64,000 bases of DNA from Dyadobacter sp. UC 10 (GCF_008369915.1 NZ_VSRN01000001.1:5080501-5144500), one strand, 5' to 3'; positions 51,971 to 61,178 are shown, numbered from the stretch's first letter. Numbers and translations are program-made. The notes: generated from the letters alone by a model not told the origin.

Positions 51971-53575
51971 ATGAAATCGACCAGCAAATACATTCTTTTA
52001 CTATCAGCTCTTATTCATATAAGCGCATTTGCACAGAAAAAACCTAATATCATCGTCATACTGGCTGATGATCTGGGATATTCGGATCTTGGGTGCTACG
52101 GAAGTGAGATCCCTACGCCTAATCTGGATAAGCTCGCGCAAAACGGAATCAGGTTGACCAGCTTCTACAATACCGCCCGTTGCTGTCCCACAAGAGCTGC
52201 TTTGCTGACCGGTGTTTACAGTCATCAGGCTGGCATTGGTCATATGATGGAAGATAAGGGCGCGGAACATCCGGCCTATCGCGGCCAGCTGAACGATAAA
52301 AGCGTGACGATTGCGGAAGTGCTGAAAAGCGCCGGTTATTTTACAGCAATGACAGGAAAATGGCACGTCGGCCAGCCGCACGGAACAGTTCCCTGGAAGC
52401 GCGGTTTTGACCGGTCGCTGAATGCACCGGCCGGCGGATTTTATTATGGCGACGGAAAGAATGCCAAGATATTTCTGAACGGTGAGGGGCTTGCGAATGA
52501 TTCGGAAAAGCTGCCGCAAAACTGGTATTCCACCGATTTATGGACTGATTTCGGCTTGCGTTTTATCGATGAGGCGGTCCAGGAGAAGAAACCGTTTATG
52601 TTGTATCTCGCGCACAATGCACCCCATTTTCCATTGCAGGCACCGGAAGAAGATATAGCAAGATTTCGGGGAAAGTACCTCAAAGGCTGGGAGAATCTCA
52701 GGCAGGAACGATACCAAAAACAGATCAAGCTGGGATTGATCGACGCTTCCTGGAAATTGCCGCCCTCCAATCCGAATATTCCAAAATGGGAAAGTCTGAG
52801 CGCTGAGGACAAAAAGCGGTACGACGATATTATGGCGATCTATGCGGCAGTGATTTACAGGCTTGACAAAAGCATTGGCGACCTGGTTGAAGGCCTGAAA
52901 AAACGCGGGGTCTTCGATGATACTGTGATCCTTTTCGTGTCGGATAATGGTGGAAATGCAGAGCCTGGCAGTGAAGGAAGGTATGAAGGTGCCCGGCCGG
53001 GCGACTCCCAATCGACGGTATTCCTTGGTCAGGGCTGGGCAGAGGCAGCCTGCACACCTTTTTGGGCATATAAACACCATACACACGAAGGCGGGATTTC
53101 GTCGCCGGGTATCATTTCCTGGCCCGCGGGCATTCCGGCTGCACGAAATGGTCAATTTGAAAAACAGCCGGCTCATATTATCGACATCATGGCCACGCTG
53201 GTTGACCTGGGCGGGGCGAAGTATCCGACCGAGTTTGCCGGCAAGCCGGTACTGCCACTCGAAGGTACCAGCCTGCGGCCTGCATTTACCGGAAAAAACC
53301 TTGCACGGAAGAACCCGATTTTCTGGGAGCACGAAGGTAATCGTGCAATCCGCGACGGAAAGTGGAAACTGGTAGCGGAAAAAACAGAGAAATGGCAGCT
53401 TTACAATATGGAAACCGATCGGTCGGAGTTGTACGATCAGTTTGCCAAACAACCCGAAATCGCTGATAAGCTGGCCGCTAAATACGAATCCTGGTACAAA
53501 CGCGTCGGGGCGGAGGAGTATGACAAGACTTTCAAATGGTTTTACGATTACGATAAGGCGAAGGCGGGGAAGTGA
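51971..53575 (+). CDS. arylsulfatase-type secreted sulfatase
   Basis: 534 residues with signal peptide (AFAQK). Alkaline-phosphatase-superfamily fold with metal site ILADDLGYSDLG (near 30), the formylglycine motif CCPTRAALLTG (Cys71, CxPxR) and GKWHVG (near 128), and a second metal site VSDNGG (near 325). The cysteine must be oxidised by a separate maturase, which is not in the window. It removes sulfate from sugars or aromatic compounds. The next gene is also a sulfatase. Confidence 0.92.
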   Translation: MKSTSKYILLLSALIHISAFAQKKPNIIVILADDLGYSDLGCYGSEIPTPNLDKLAQNGIRLTSFYNTARCCPTRAALLTGVYSHQAGIGHMMEDKGAEHPAYRGQLNDKSVTIAEVLKSAGYFTAMTGKWHVGQPHGTVPWKRGFDRSLNAPAGGFYYGDGKNAKIFLNGEGLANDSEKLPQNWYSTDLWTDFGLRFIDEAVQEKKPFMLYLAHNAPHFPLQAPEEDIARFRGKYLKGWENLRQERYQKQIKLGLIDASWKLPPSNPNIPKWESLSAEDKKRYDDIMAIYAAVIYRLDKSIGDLVEGLKKRGVFDDTVILFVSDNGGNAEPGSEGRYEGARPGDSQSTVFLGQGWAEAACTPFWAYKHHTHEGGISSPGIISWPAGIPAARNGQFEKQPAHIIDIMATLVDLGGAKYPTEFAGKPVLPLEGTSLRPAFTGKNLARKNPIFWEHEGNRAIRDGKWKLVAEKTEKWQLYNMETDRSELYDQFAKQPEIADKLAAKYESWYKRVGAEEYDKTFKWFYDYDKAKAGK

Positions 53576-53607
53576 GAGAATGAATGAATGTTGTTATTTT
53601 ATCCTTT

Positions 53608-55029
53608 ATGAGAAAGAGTCGATTCATTTCTTTTTTGGCGGTTTTTGTGATCGCCGTTTCGTCTGGCTACGCACAGGCTACTTCGGGGGCCGGTTCGAAG
53701 TACAATGTACTTTTCATTGCTGTTGATGATCTGAATAATGATCTGGGTTGCTATGGTAATGCCTATGTAAAATCCCCGAATATTGACCGTCTTGCAAAAA
53801 GAGGAGTGAAGTTCGAAAGGGCTTATACGCAGTTTCCATTATGCAGCCCGAGCAGGTCCTCGCTGCTGACCGGCCAGCGACCCGACGTGACCAAGATTTA
53901 CGAACTGCAAACGCATTTCCGGCAAAATTTGCCCGACATTGTTACGCTGCCGCAACTCTTCAAAAACAATCAGTATTACAGTGCGCGCGTAGGGAAAATT
54001 TACCATTACGGCGTTCCAGGGCAAATCGGGACCGATGGGCTGGATGATCCTATCTCCTGGAACCATAAGGTAAACCCGAAAGGCAGGGATAAAACGGAGG
54101 AATCGCTTGTTAAAAACCTGACACCCGATCGCGGCCTGGGCAGCGCGCTCGCCTGGCGTGCGACGGAAGGTAAGGACGATGAGCAGACAGACGGAATGGT
54201 GGCGAGCGAGGCGATCAAATTGCTGGAAGAACATAAGGACGAACCGTTTTTTCTGGCGGTAGGATTTTATCGTCCGCATTCTCCTTATGTGGCACCGCAA
54301 AAGTATTTTGATCAGTATCCGCTCGCAAGCGTGCCGCTACCCAAAGAAATCCCGGGCGACCTGGATGATATCCCGGAAGCTGCGTTATTTACAAAACCTG
54401 CTCACTGGGGACTGGACGAGGGCCAGCGCAGGGAAGCTTTGCGCGCCTACTATGCCACAATTTCGTTTATGGATGCGCAGGTGGGACGGGTATTGGATGC
54501 ATTGGACAAATTGAAACTGACCGATAAAACCATTATTGTACTATGGAGCGATCACGGGTACAACGTAGGTCAGCACGGGCAATGGATGAAACAAAGCCTT
54601 TTCGAAAATTCGGCAAGGGTACCTCTTATTATCTCGGCTCCCGGAAAGTCAAAAGGTAAATCTTCGGGACGGACCGTCGAGTTGCTCGATATTTATCCCA
54701 CGCTGGCAGAGCTGTGCGGACTCGGTCCCGGACAAAAATTGCAGGGGCAGAGTTTAGCCCCTTTACTGAAAAATCCTGCCGCAGTTTGGAATAAGCCCGC
54801 CTATACGCAGGTACGAAGAGGCCAGATATTCGGTCGCAGCGTGCGTACTGAGCGTTTCCGATATACTGAGTGGGATGGCGGGAATGCGGGTATTGAACTA
54901 TACGACCACGAAAAAGATCCGAACGAATTTGTTAATCTGGCAAAGAATAGTCAATTCACCAGTACTGCTGAGAAGCTTTCCGCGCTGCTGAAACAAGGTT
55001 ATCCTGCGACGGCAGCGGCAAGTAATTAG
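53608..55029 (+). CDS. iduronate-2-sulfatase-like secreted sulfatase
   Basis: 473 residues from the ATG at 53608, which starts a normal signal peptide (MRKSRFISFLAVFVIAVSSG); an ATG 24 bp earlier is in frame. Formylglycine motif FPLCSPSRSSLLTG (CxPxR; Cys79 in this numbering), metal site FIAVDDLNNDLGCYG, GKIYHYG and WSDHGYNVGQHGQW. The PLCSPSR and VGKIYH features fit the iduronate-2-sulfatase group. It follows the other sulfatase by 32 bp, so both are co-transcribed and probably act on the same sulfated glycan. Confidence 0.9.
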   Translation: MRKSRFISFLAVFVIAVSSGYAQATSGAGSKYNVLFIAVDDLNNDLGCYGNAYVKSPNIDRLAKRGVKFERAYTQFPLCSPSRSSLLTGQRPDVTKIYELQTHFRQNLPDIVTLPQLFKNNQYYSARVGKIYHYGVPGQIGTDGLDDPISWNHKVNPKGRDKTEESLVKNLTPDRGLGSALAWRATEGKDDEQTDGMVASEAIKLLEEHKDEPFFLAVGFYRPHSPYVAPQKYFDQYPLASVPLPKEIPGDLDDIPEAALFTKPAHWGLDEGQRREALRAYYATISFMDAQVGRVLDALDKLKLTDKTIIVLWSDHGYNVGQHGQWMKQSLFENSARVPLIISAPGKSKGKSSGRTVELLDIYPTLAELCGLGPGQKLQGQSLAPLLKNPAAVWNKPAYTQVRRGQIFGRSVRTERFRYTEWDGGNAGIELYDHEKDPNEFVNLAKNSQFTSTAEKLSALLKQGYPATAAASN

Positions 55030-55167
55030 GCGATTTGCCCCATTAGACCAAAACGGTCGTTTACCCCAGGCGATTTTTTACTGAAACCGTAATTGTCCAA
55101 AGGCATCAGCACCAAGCCGCCTTTGGGCAATGCCATAAAAATATTTTTGCGAATTTTTCATCACCTG

Positions 55168-55199
55168 TTTGGACATTCGGATTCTTTATGTAATCTTTG
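55168..55199 (+). promoter_or_regulatory. promoter of the SAM-riboswitch operon
   Basis: TTTG (55168-55171), 19 bp, TAATCTTTG (55191-55199). The following CTTTGTCTATC, GAATTACTAGAT (55195-55217) is the motif shared with 50708-50730. Confidence 0.5.
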
Positions 55200-55213
55200 T
55201 CTATCGAATTACT

Positions 55214-55309
55214 AGATTTATAAAGAAGGAAGGGAGAGGTTAGGCTCTATGATCTTCTGGCAACCTATGACTTTTTAAGGTGCCCCAACCTAATTCTATT
55301 GATAAATCT
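55214..55309 (+). promoter_or_regulatory. SAM-I (S-box) riboswitch
   Basis: P1 is AGATTTAT (55214-55221) with ATAAATCT (55302-55309). P2 includes AGAAG with CTTCT and a kink-turn GAAGGGA...ATGAT, inner stem GAG/CTC, and a loop with TTAGG that can pair with CCTAA downstream as the pseudoknot. P3 has the conserved GGCAACC...AAGGTGCC. These match the S-box core (GGCNCUAUGA, GGCAACC, GGUGCC). A small P4 position is shortened. It lies 160 nt before the cysteine desulfurase gene. Confidence 0.75.
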
Positions 55310-55466
55310 GAAATCCAACCACCGGATTACAAGGAAATTGAAAGTGATTGATAGCTGCGCAGCCGTGCGGAATGCTTGCTGTTTTTGCTAAAAGTTTAAT
55401 GCGCGATTGTCGCGTTATCGGTCGCCGGATGAAAAACTATGTTTTACCGAAAAGACAAATGTGCGT

Positions 55467-56636
55467 ATGAAAATCTATTGTGACAATGCTGCAACTACGG
55501 CGCTGGACCCGGAAGTGATCGATGCGATCATCCCGTATTTTTCAGAAAATTTTGGTAACCCATCTTCGTCGCACTGGGCAGGTCGCCAGGCCAGGGAAGA
55601 TGTCGAAAATGCGCGGAGAGCGGTTGCCGGCTTGCTTGGTGCCACCCCCGGTGAGATCTACTTCACTTCCGGTGCTACGGAAGCGAACAATCTTGCGTTG
55701 ACAGGCGCGATAAAAGCCTACGGGATCAGCCACGTCATCACAAGCCGGATCGAACATAAAGCAGTATTGCAAACTTTGCTCGCGCATGAAAAGGAGGGGG
55801 ATATCGAGGTTAGCTACGTCCGGCTTGATGAGCGGGGAAATGTGGATACCTACCATCTCGAAAACCTGCTGCGGGCCAATCCGCGGAGTTTAATTAGCTT
55901 AATGCATGCCAATAATGAGATCGGTAATCTGACCGACATTCGCGCGATCAGTAAACTGGCAGAACGTTATGACGCAATTTTTCACTCTGACACGACGCAG
56001 ACGATAGGAAAGATCGCTTTCGATTTGAGCGGATTGGAAATCCATTTTATCGTAGGGTCTGCTCATAAATTCCACGGCCCGAAAGGCGTAGGGTTTCTGT
56101 ATATTGATAAGAAACACAGGATTGCACCGCAAATACATGGTGGCGGGCAGGAGCGCGGCCAGCGCGGCGGCACCGAAAATGTGATCGGTATAGTCGGACT
56201 GGCGAAAGCACTGGAAGTTGCCTGCCGGAACCTTGAAGAAAACCAGTTGAAGATTTGGAAACTGAAGGAGTACCTGGTCTCGAAGCTGGCGATCAGCCGG
56301 ATAGGGGATATCTGTTACAATGGCGATAGCAAATCGGAAGAGAATAGTATTCCGAATGTGGTAAATGTTTCGTTTCCTTGCCTTCCTGCCGGCAATATTG
56401 TAGCATTACTGGATCAGGCTGGTATTGCGGTTTCCGGCGGCAGTGCATGTTCCGGCCTCGGTACATCTCATGTGATCGCGGCATTACCCTGTCAGCGGGA
56501 AAAGGAAAACGTGCGTTTCTCATTCAGTAAGTTCAACACTTTTGAGGAGGTTGATCAGGTCGTCGCAACGATTACCGAAATCTATAAGTCAGTGCGAGCG
56601 CCCCGCGGGAGGGAGCTGGAATTAGCCATTATTTAA
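55467..56636 (+). CDS. cysteine desulfurase (NifS/IscS-like)
   Basis: 389 residues from the ATG at 55467 (MKIYCDNAATTALDPEV), the normal start of the family; an earlier frame adds 20 residues without homology. PLP lysine in SAHKFHGPKGVG (near 203), cofactor HANNEIGN and the active-site cysteine in SGGSACSGLGTSHV (near 325). It moves sulfur from cysteine to acceptor proteins. No Fe-S scaffold gene is adjacent; a SAM-I riboswitch precedes it and a small ACT-like gene follows, so it may serve methionine/homocysteine sulfur supply and not general Fe-S assembly. Confidence 0.87.
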   Translation: MKIYCDNAATTALDPEVIDAIIPYFSENFGNPSSSHWAGRQAREDVENARRAVAGLLGATPGEIYFTSGATEANNLALTGAIKAYGISHVITSRIEHKAVLQTLLAHEKEGDIEVSYVRLDERGNVDTYHLENLLRANPRSLISLMHANNEIGNLTDIRAISKLAERYDAIFHSDTTQTIGKIAFDLSGLEIHFIVGSAHKFHGPKGVGFLYIDKKHRIAPQIHGGGQERGQRGGTENVIGIVGLAKALEVACRNLEENQLKIWKLKEYLVSKLAISRIGDICYNGDSKSEENSIPNVVNVSFPCLPAGNIVALLDQAGIAVSGGSACSGLGTSHVIAALPCQREKENVRFSFSKFNTFEEVDQVVATITEIYKSVRAPRGRELELAII

Positions 56637-56646
56637 CAAAATCCAA

Positions 56647-56901
56647 ATGAACGATATTTTCCTGTTGCGGATTATTTACCGCGACGCAGTCAATCTCCAT
56701 AAAATTACCTCCACGGTCGAATCGGTGAACGGTGCCAGGATCAAGCGCCTGGATTTCAGAAGTAAGGGAAAGAAATTCGTCGGCATTATCGCATTCGAAG
56801 TGTCGCGGCTAATTGATTTTGAGCATATTATGCTTTTAATCCGCCGAAACAGTAATATTTACAAAGTAGAAAGGGTAGCAGATATGACGATCTGTTGTTA
56901 A
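56647..56901 (+). CDS. small ACT-like regulatory protein
   Basis: 84 residues. Predicted beta-alpha-beta-beta-alpha-beta order (FLLRIIYRDAVNLHKITSTV, GARIKRLDFRSKGKKFVGII, RLIDFEHIMLLIRRNSNIYKV) resembles ACT domains, which bind amino acids. It begins 10 bp after the cysteine desulfurase and is under the same SAM riboswitch. It may sense methionine or cysteine for that enzyme; this is inferred from fold and context only. Confidence 0.55.
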   Translation: MNDIFLLRIIYRDAVNLHKITSTVESVNGARIKRLDFRSKGKKFVGIIAFEVSRLIDFEHIMLLIRRNSNIYKVERVADMTICC

Positions 56902-56920
56902 TGCGTTTACAACAGATCGT
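56887..56920. terminator. terminator between convergent genes
   Basis: ACGATCTGTTGT (56887-56898) pairs perfectly with ACAACAGATCGT (56909-56920), then CCGTTTT. The stem overlaps the last codons of the ACT-like gene and ends just before the stop of the DMT transporter. Confidence 0.75.
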
Positions 56921-56925
56921 CCGTT

Positions 56926-57882
56926 TTAAGCGGCGTTGGCGGCCATAGCTTTTGGCTTACGGTATTTGTGCAGATTAATAAGCAGTACGCTCCCCAGGAT
57001 CACGACCAATCCCAGGATCTGCAACGGACTGATGCTTTCTTTGGCAAAAAATATCCCCAATAACACCGCGACTACCGGATTGACATATGCATAGGTGCTG
57101 ACTTTTGTGGCAGGCTGAACTTTCAGAAGCCACACGTAGGCACTGAAACCGATAATCGACCCGAAAATAATCAGATATACTGCCGCACCCCATGCACCCG
57201 CTGGAACAGCGGCGGGATCAAAGTTTTCCAGCTCTCCCGAAAATATAACGCCGGGAATGAATGCTACGCCGGCAGCAAACATTTGCCAGGTAGAATTGAC
57301 CGTAGCAGAATCGGAGCCGGACTGATATTTAGAATATAAAGAACCGCCTGCCCAGGCCATTGATCCCAATACCACCAAAAACATCGCGAAGAGATCCCGG
57401 GAGCTATTGAGCGATGACATGGAGGCCATTATTTTTTCGCTGAACAATAAAATTACGCCCGCAAAACCGATCAGCAGGCCCAGGATGGTCGACCTGTTGG
57501 TTAAATTCTCTGACCATTTCGGCTTGTCGAGCAGTACAAACCAGAGCGGCGACGACGATACCATGATCGCTACCATGGCGCTGGGCAGAAACTGCTCCAC
57601 CCAGATCACCACCCCGTTTCCCACAAAAAGCAGCAGCAAGCCGGTTATGATAGCAGGCTTGATCGCTTTTAGCGAGAAAACTTTTTCACCTCTGGACAAG
57701 CTCCATGCCAGCATAATCAGTCCGGCAATGATGAACCGAAATGCGCCGAGGAAAAACGGAGGCAAGCCAGCCAATGCTTTCTGGATAAAGAAGTAAGTAG
57801 AGCCCCAGACGATATAAACCGTGGCGAAAGCCAGCACAACCAGGGTTGCGGAAGGAGTTTTGTTTTCCGTTTGCATGACCAT
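56926..57882 (-). CDS. EamA/DMT-family exporter
   Basis: 318 residues with about ten membrane helices in two EamA repeats (VYIVWGSTYFFIQKALAGLP near 20; SIIGFSAYVWLLKVQPATKV in the second repeat). Such YedA/RhaT-like carriers export amino acids or other metabolites. The start codon directly abuts the stop of the Lrp gene, so both form one operon and the exporter is probably an Lrp target. Confidence 0.87.
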   Translation of the reverse strand: MVMQTENKTPSATLVVLAFATVYIVWGSTYFFIQKALAGLPPFFLGAFRFIIAGLIMLAWSLSRGEKVFSLKAIKPAIITGLLLLFVGNGVVIWVEQFLPSAMVAIMVSSSPLWFVLLDKPKWSENLTNRSTILGLLIGFAGVILLFSEKIMASMSSLNSSRDLFAMFLVVLGSMAWAGGSLYSKYQSGSDSATVNSTWQMFAAGVAFIPGVIFSGELENFDPAAVPAGAWGAAVYLIIFGSIIGFSAYVWLLKVQPATKVSTYAYVNPVVAVLLGIFFAKESISPLQILGLVVILGSVLLINLHKYRKPKAMAANAA

Positions 57883-58359
57883 TTATTTTTCAGGTATTAC
57901 TAATAGTTGTTCTTCTTTGACTGTTTCGAGAACGATGGTGGTGCGTGTGGACAAAATTTTCGGAATTTTACTAAACGAGTTGCGCATCAGTTCCATCAGG
58001 GAAGCCGAGTCGGTGGTGCGCACTTTCACGAGGTAGCAATCGTCACCTGCGATGTGATGTACCTCCTGTACTTCGGGGATTTTCGCCAGTTCTTTTGCAG
58101 TCTCATTACTCCCCATTCCCTCTGCCGATTTGATGGAAATAAACGCGAGCATGGTCTGGTGCAGTGCAGCGGGGTTTATCCGCGTAGTATATTGTTTAAT
58201 TACATTTTTCTGTTCCAGTTTTTTGACGCGTTCCAATACTGCGGACGGCGCCATTTCCAGTTCCCGGGCCAGGTCGGCATTTGTAATGCGGGCATTTTCC
58301 TGCATGAGCCGGAGAATACTGAGGTCGGTTTTGTCAAGTGTGAATTCTGAGGGGGTCAT
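57883..58359 (-). CDS. Lrp/AsnC-family regulator
   Basis: 158 residues. N-terminal helix-turn-helix (ILRLMQENARITNADLARE, PSAVLERVKKLEQKNVI) and C-terminal RAM/ACT-like domain (VQEVHHIAGDDCYLVKVRT). Lrp-type regulators respond to amino acids. It is joined with the DMT exporter gene and divergent from the UbiA-polyketide synthase gene, 172 bp away. Confidence 0.92.
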   Translation of the reverse strand: MTPSEFTLDKTDLSILRLMQENARITNADLARELEMAPSAVLERVKKLEQKNVIKQYTTRINPAALHQTMLAFISIKSAEGMGSNETAKELAKIPEVQEVHHIAGDDCYLVKVRTTDSASLMELMRNSFSKIPKILSTRTTIVLETVKEEQLLVIPEK

Positions 58360-58531
58360 ATTCTCTTAAAGGGGTGTTATTTCGAATATTGTTCAGGTAT
58401 TGTATGGCTATTGTGTATAATATGCTGATAATACAGATAGACTTCGCTTATAGTTCGGTTTGATCGCAAATTTTTTTTGTTTTTACAAAATGCGGCGTGG
58501 CAGTTGAAATGAATATTTCCTATATTAGGTC

Positions 58532-60490
58532 ATGCGCATCGACGGTAACACCTTCAAATTGCTGAGAATACCATTCTCATTCTTCCTGATGCCGCTTTTT
58601 CTGTTCGCATACAGTCAGGCGGAAACGGTTTTGCACCATCAGGCGCTCTGGGCATTTTTGATTATTCATTTGCTGGTATATCCGTCAAGTAATGGGTACA
58701 ATAGCTACGTCGACCGCGACGAGGACAGCATCGGCGGACTGGAAAAACCGCCTATGCCCACAGAGCAGCTTTTCTATCTCACCGTTTTTCTTGATTTGTC
58801 GGCGATCCTGCTGGCTGTTTTTTTCGTAAATACTTCGTTCGCGGTTTGCCTGGTCCTGTATATAGCTGCTTCAAGAGCTTACAGCTCGCGGCAGATACGG
58901 CTGAAAAAATATCCGTATGCCGGCTTTCTTACAGTTGTGTTTTTTCAAGGAGCGTTCACCTATTACATGTCCATTGCCGGGATCTCGGGAAACCTGCTTG
59001 AACTAAACGCTGAAAATGGCTTTGTGCTCCTGGGATGCTCATTTCAGATTGCAGGTGCCTACCCTTTGACGCAGATTTACCAGCACCGGCAAGACCTGAA
59101 AGAAGGTATCGTGACATTGAGCTACAAGCTGGGATATGCCGGCACATTTGCATTTACGGCGCTCATGTTTTTGCTCTGCAATGGATTTTATTATTTGTAT
59201 TTTACGTCGAAAAACCTTGGAATGATTTTTTTTATCGTCCAGGTGTTCTTCGTGCCGATCGTAGCTTACTTTGGATATTGGTCTTATCTGGTCAAAAAAG
59301 ACAAAAGGGAGGCAAATTTCAGGAACACGATGCGGATGAACTGGGTGGCGGCAATTTGCATGAATAGTTGTTTCATAGTACTAATTATCATTAACAAAAT
59401 TCCTTTGAGTTACATATCAGCAATCGAGACCGCCGTTCCGGACTATCGTTATTCGCAGGAAACATTAGCTTCATTTTACTCGGGCTCAACAGACGATTTG
59501 ATTAACAAACGGAAAATCAAAATTGTGGCCGGTAAAACGGGCATTGAAACGAGGTATTCGGTCATCGCCGATTTTGATAAAGATCCCGGGCAATACGAGT
59601 TTTTCAGTAAATCTGCGGACTTACTTCCCGAGCCAGGCCTGAGCCAGCGCATGCAGGTTTATCAGGAAAACGCCACAAAGCTTTCTGTTAAAGCGGTTGA
59701 AAAGATCCGCGGATTCGAACAGATTAACAAGGAGATAACCCACCTGATTACCGTAACATGCACCGGTCTGTTTGCGCCGGGGCTTGACGTGGAGCTGATG
59801 CGCGAGTTGCGGCTGAACCCGATCATTCAGCGCAGCAGTGTCAATTTTATGGGTTGCAATGCGGCAATCATCGCTTTAAAGCAAGCCGACGCGATTTGCC
59901 GGACCACCCCCAAGGCCAAGGTACTTGTAGTATGCACGGAGCTGTGTACCATTCATTTTCAAAAACAATACAATGACGATTACCTGCTCTCCAATCTGCT
60001 TTTCGGGGACGGGGCAGTCGCCGCATTGATAACCTCACAACCTTCCGTCGAATACCGCCACAGCGTAAGCATTGCTTCTTTTAATTCGATGGTATTGCAC
60101 AATGGTTATTCAGATATGGCCTGGCGGCTTTCTGAAAAGGGTTTTATTATGAATTTATCATCTTATGTGCCCGATCTGATCAGCAGAAACATTGAGCCGA
60201 TGCTGAAATCGGTCAATCTGGACGTCGCTAATTTCAAGCATTGGGCGATTCATCCGGGCGGCAAGCGCATTGTCGATGATTTTGCACTCGCGCTTGGCCT
60301 GGACAAGTGTGCCCTGGCACCTACTTATCAGGTATTAAAAGACTACGGAAATATGTCTTCGCCTACGGTTTTGTTCGTGCTGAAAGAAGTACTGGAAAAA
60401 GCCAAGCCGGAGCATCAGGGTAACAGGATTTTCGCCGCCGCCTTCGGTCCCGGACTCAGCATTGAAACCATGCAGCTTCAATATGTTTAG
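58532..60490 (+). CDS. UbiA prenyltransferase-type III polyketide synthase fusion
   Basis: 652 residues in one uninterrupted frame. Residues 1-290 form a UbiA-type membrane prenyltransferase: seven to nine helices, first Asp-rich motif NSYVDRDED (57-65), second motif region QIYQHRQDLKEGIVTL (181-196), where the usual first Asp is Gln. Residues 295-652 are a type III polyketide synthase with complete triad Cys442 (FMGCNAA), His574 (IHPGG) and Asn607 (YGNMSSPT). The linker is about ten residues. A fusion would make an aromatic polyketide at the membrane and prenylate it, or use a prenyl- or acyl-bound starter. A methyltransferase and a flavoprotein follow with overlapping starts. Confidence 0.88.
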   Translation: MRIDGNTFKLLRIPFSFFLMPLFLFAYSQAETVLHHQALWAFLIIHLLVYPSSNGYNSYVDRDEDSIGGLEKPPMPTEQLFYLTVFLDLSAILLAVFFVNTSFAVCLVLYIAASRAYSSRQIRLKKYPYAGFLTVVFFQGAFTYYMSIAGISGNLLELNAENGFVLLGCSFQIAGAYPLTQIYQHRQDLKEGIVTLSYKLGYAGTFAFTALMFLLCNGFYYLYFTSKNLGMIFFIVQVFFVPIVAYFGYWSYLVKKDKREANFRNTMRMNWVAAICMNSCFIVLIIINKIPLSYISAIETAVPDYRYSQETLASFYSGSTDDLINKRKIKIVAGKTGIETRYSVIADFDKDPGQYEFFSKSADLLPEPGLSQRMQVYQENATKLSVKAVEKIRGFEQINKEITHLITVTCTGLFAPGLDVELMRELRLNPIIQRSSVNFMGCNAAIIALKQADAICRTTPKAKVLVVCTELCTIHFQKQYNDDYLLSNLLFGDGAVAALITSQPSVEYRHSVSIASFNSMVLHNGYSDMAWRLSEKGFIMNLSSYVPDLISRNIEPMLKSVNLDVANFKHWAIHPGGKRIVDDFALALGLDKCALAPTYQVLKDYGNMSSPTVLFVLKEVLEKAKPEHQGNRIFAAAFGPGLSIETMQLQYV

Positions 60491-61178
60491 ATTCAGGAGC
60501 ACCGAAAAAGAATTGCTGGATCAGGATGAAATCCCTCCGGCCGACCTTTTTCGAAATCTTCGGGAGCTGGATTTTATCAATCACTGGCTGGGCGGTTATG
60601 CGATTTCGTTTGCCGCTTTGAAGCAGGTACTGTCAAAAAACAGGTCCTACACGTTGGCGGATATTGGCTGCGGGGGCGGAGATACTCTTAAAAGGATCGC
60701 CAAATGGAACAGGGGGGCTGGTTTTGATCTGGATTTATATGGTATCGATATCAAACCGGTTTGCATTGAATATGCCACCGAAAACCTGAAAGGCAGCGGC
60801 ACACGCCTGATCTGCGACGATTATCGCAACTTGTTTTCCCACATCGGGCGCGTTGATATCATTCACGCCTGTCTGTTTTGTCACCACCTCACGAACGCGG
60901 AACTTGCTGAGCTGGTGTCTTTTGCAATGAAAAATAAGACTGTCCTGGTCATCAACGACCTCGAACGTAATGCACTGGCGCACTATTCCATCAAGTACCT
61001 GACGAAGTTGTTTTCCAAATCCTATCTCGTGAAAAATGACGCGCCGCTTTCCGTTTTACGGGGTTTCAAAAGAGGAGAATGGGTTTCTATTATCAGAGAA
61101 GCCGGCGCGAAGCATTATTCTATCCGCAACAAATGGGCATTCAGGCATGAAGTGATCATATATGGAAACGCGGGCTGA
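60483..61178 (+). CDS. class I SAM-dependent methyltransferase
   Basis: 231 residues from the ATG at 60483 (MFRFRSTEKELLDQ), overlapping the synthase stop by 8 bp. The SAM-binding motif I is LADIGCGGGDTLKRI (near 55) followed by LYGIDIKPVCIEYA. It resembles the methyltransferases (SrsB-like) found with bacterial type III synthases, which methylate phenolic oxygen or ring carbon. Its end overlaps the flavoprotein by 17 bp. Confidence 0.85.
   Translation: MFRFRSTEKELLDQDEIPPADLFRNLRELDFINHWLGGYAISFAALKQVLSKNRSYTLADIGCGGGDTLKRIAKWNRGAGFDLDLYGIDIKPVCIEYATENLKGSGTRLICDDYRNLFSHIGRVDIIHACLFCHHLTNAELAELVSFAMKNKTVLVINDLERNALAHYSIKYLTKLFSKSYLVKNDAPLSVLRGFKRGEWVSIIREAGAKHYSIRNKWAFRHEVIIYGNAG

Noticed and set aside
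55400..55470. 22-codon frame ending at the cysteine desulfurase start (contains two Cys codons)
   Set aside because: It lies between the riboswitch and the gene, but its cysteines are not clustered and no other feature supports a leader peptide.
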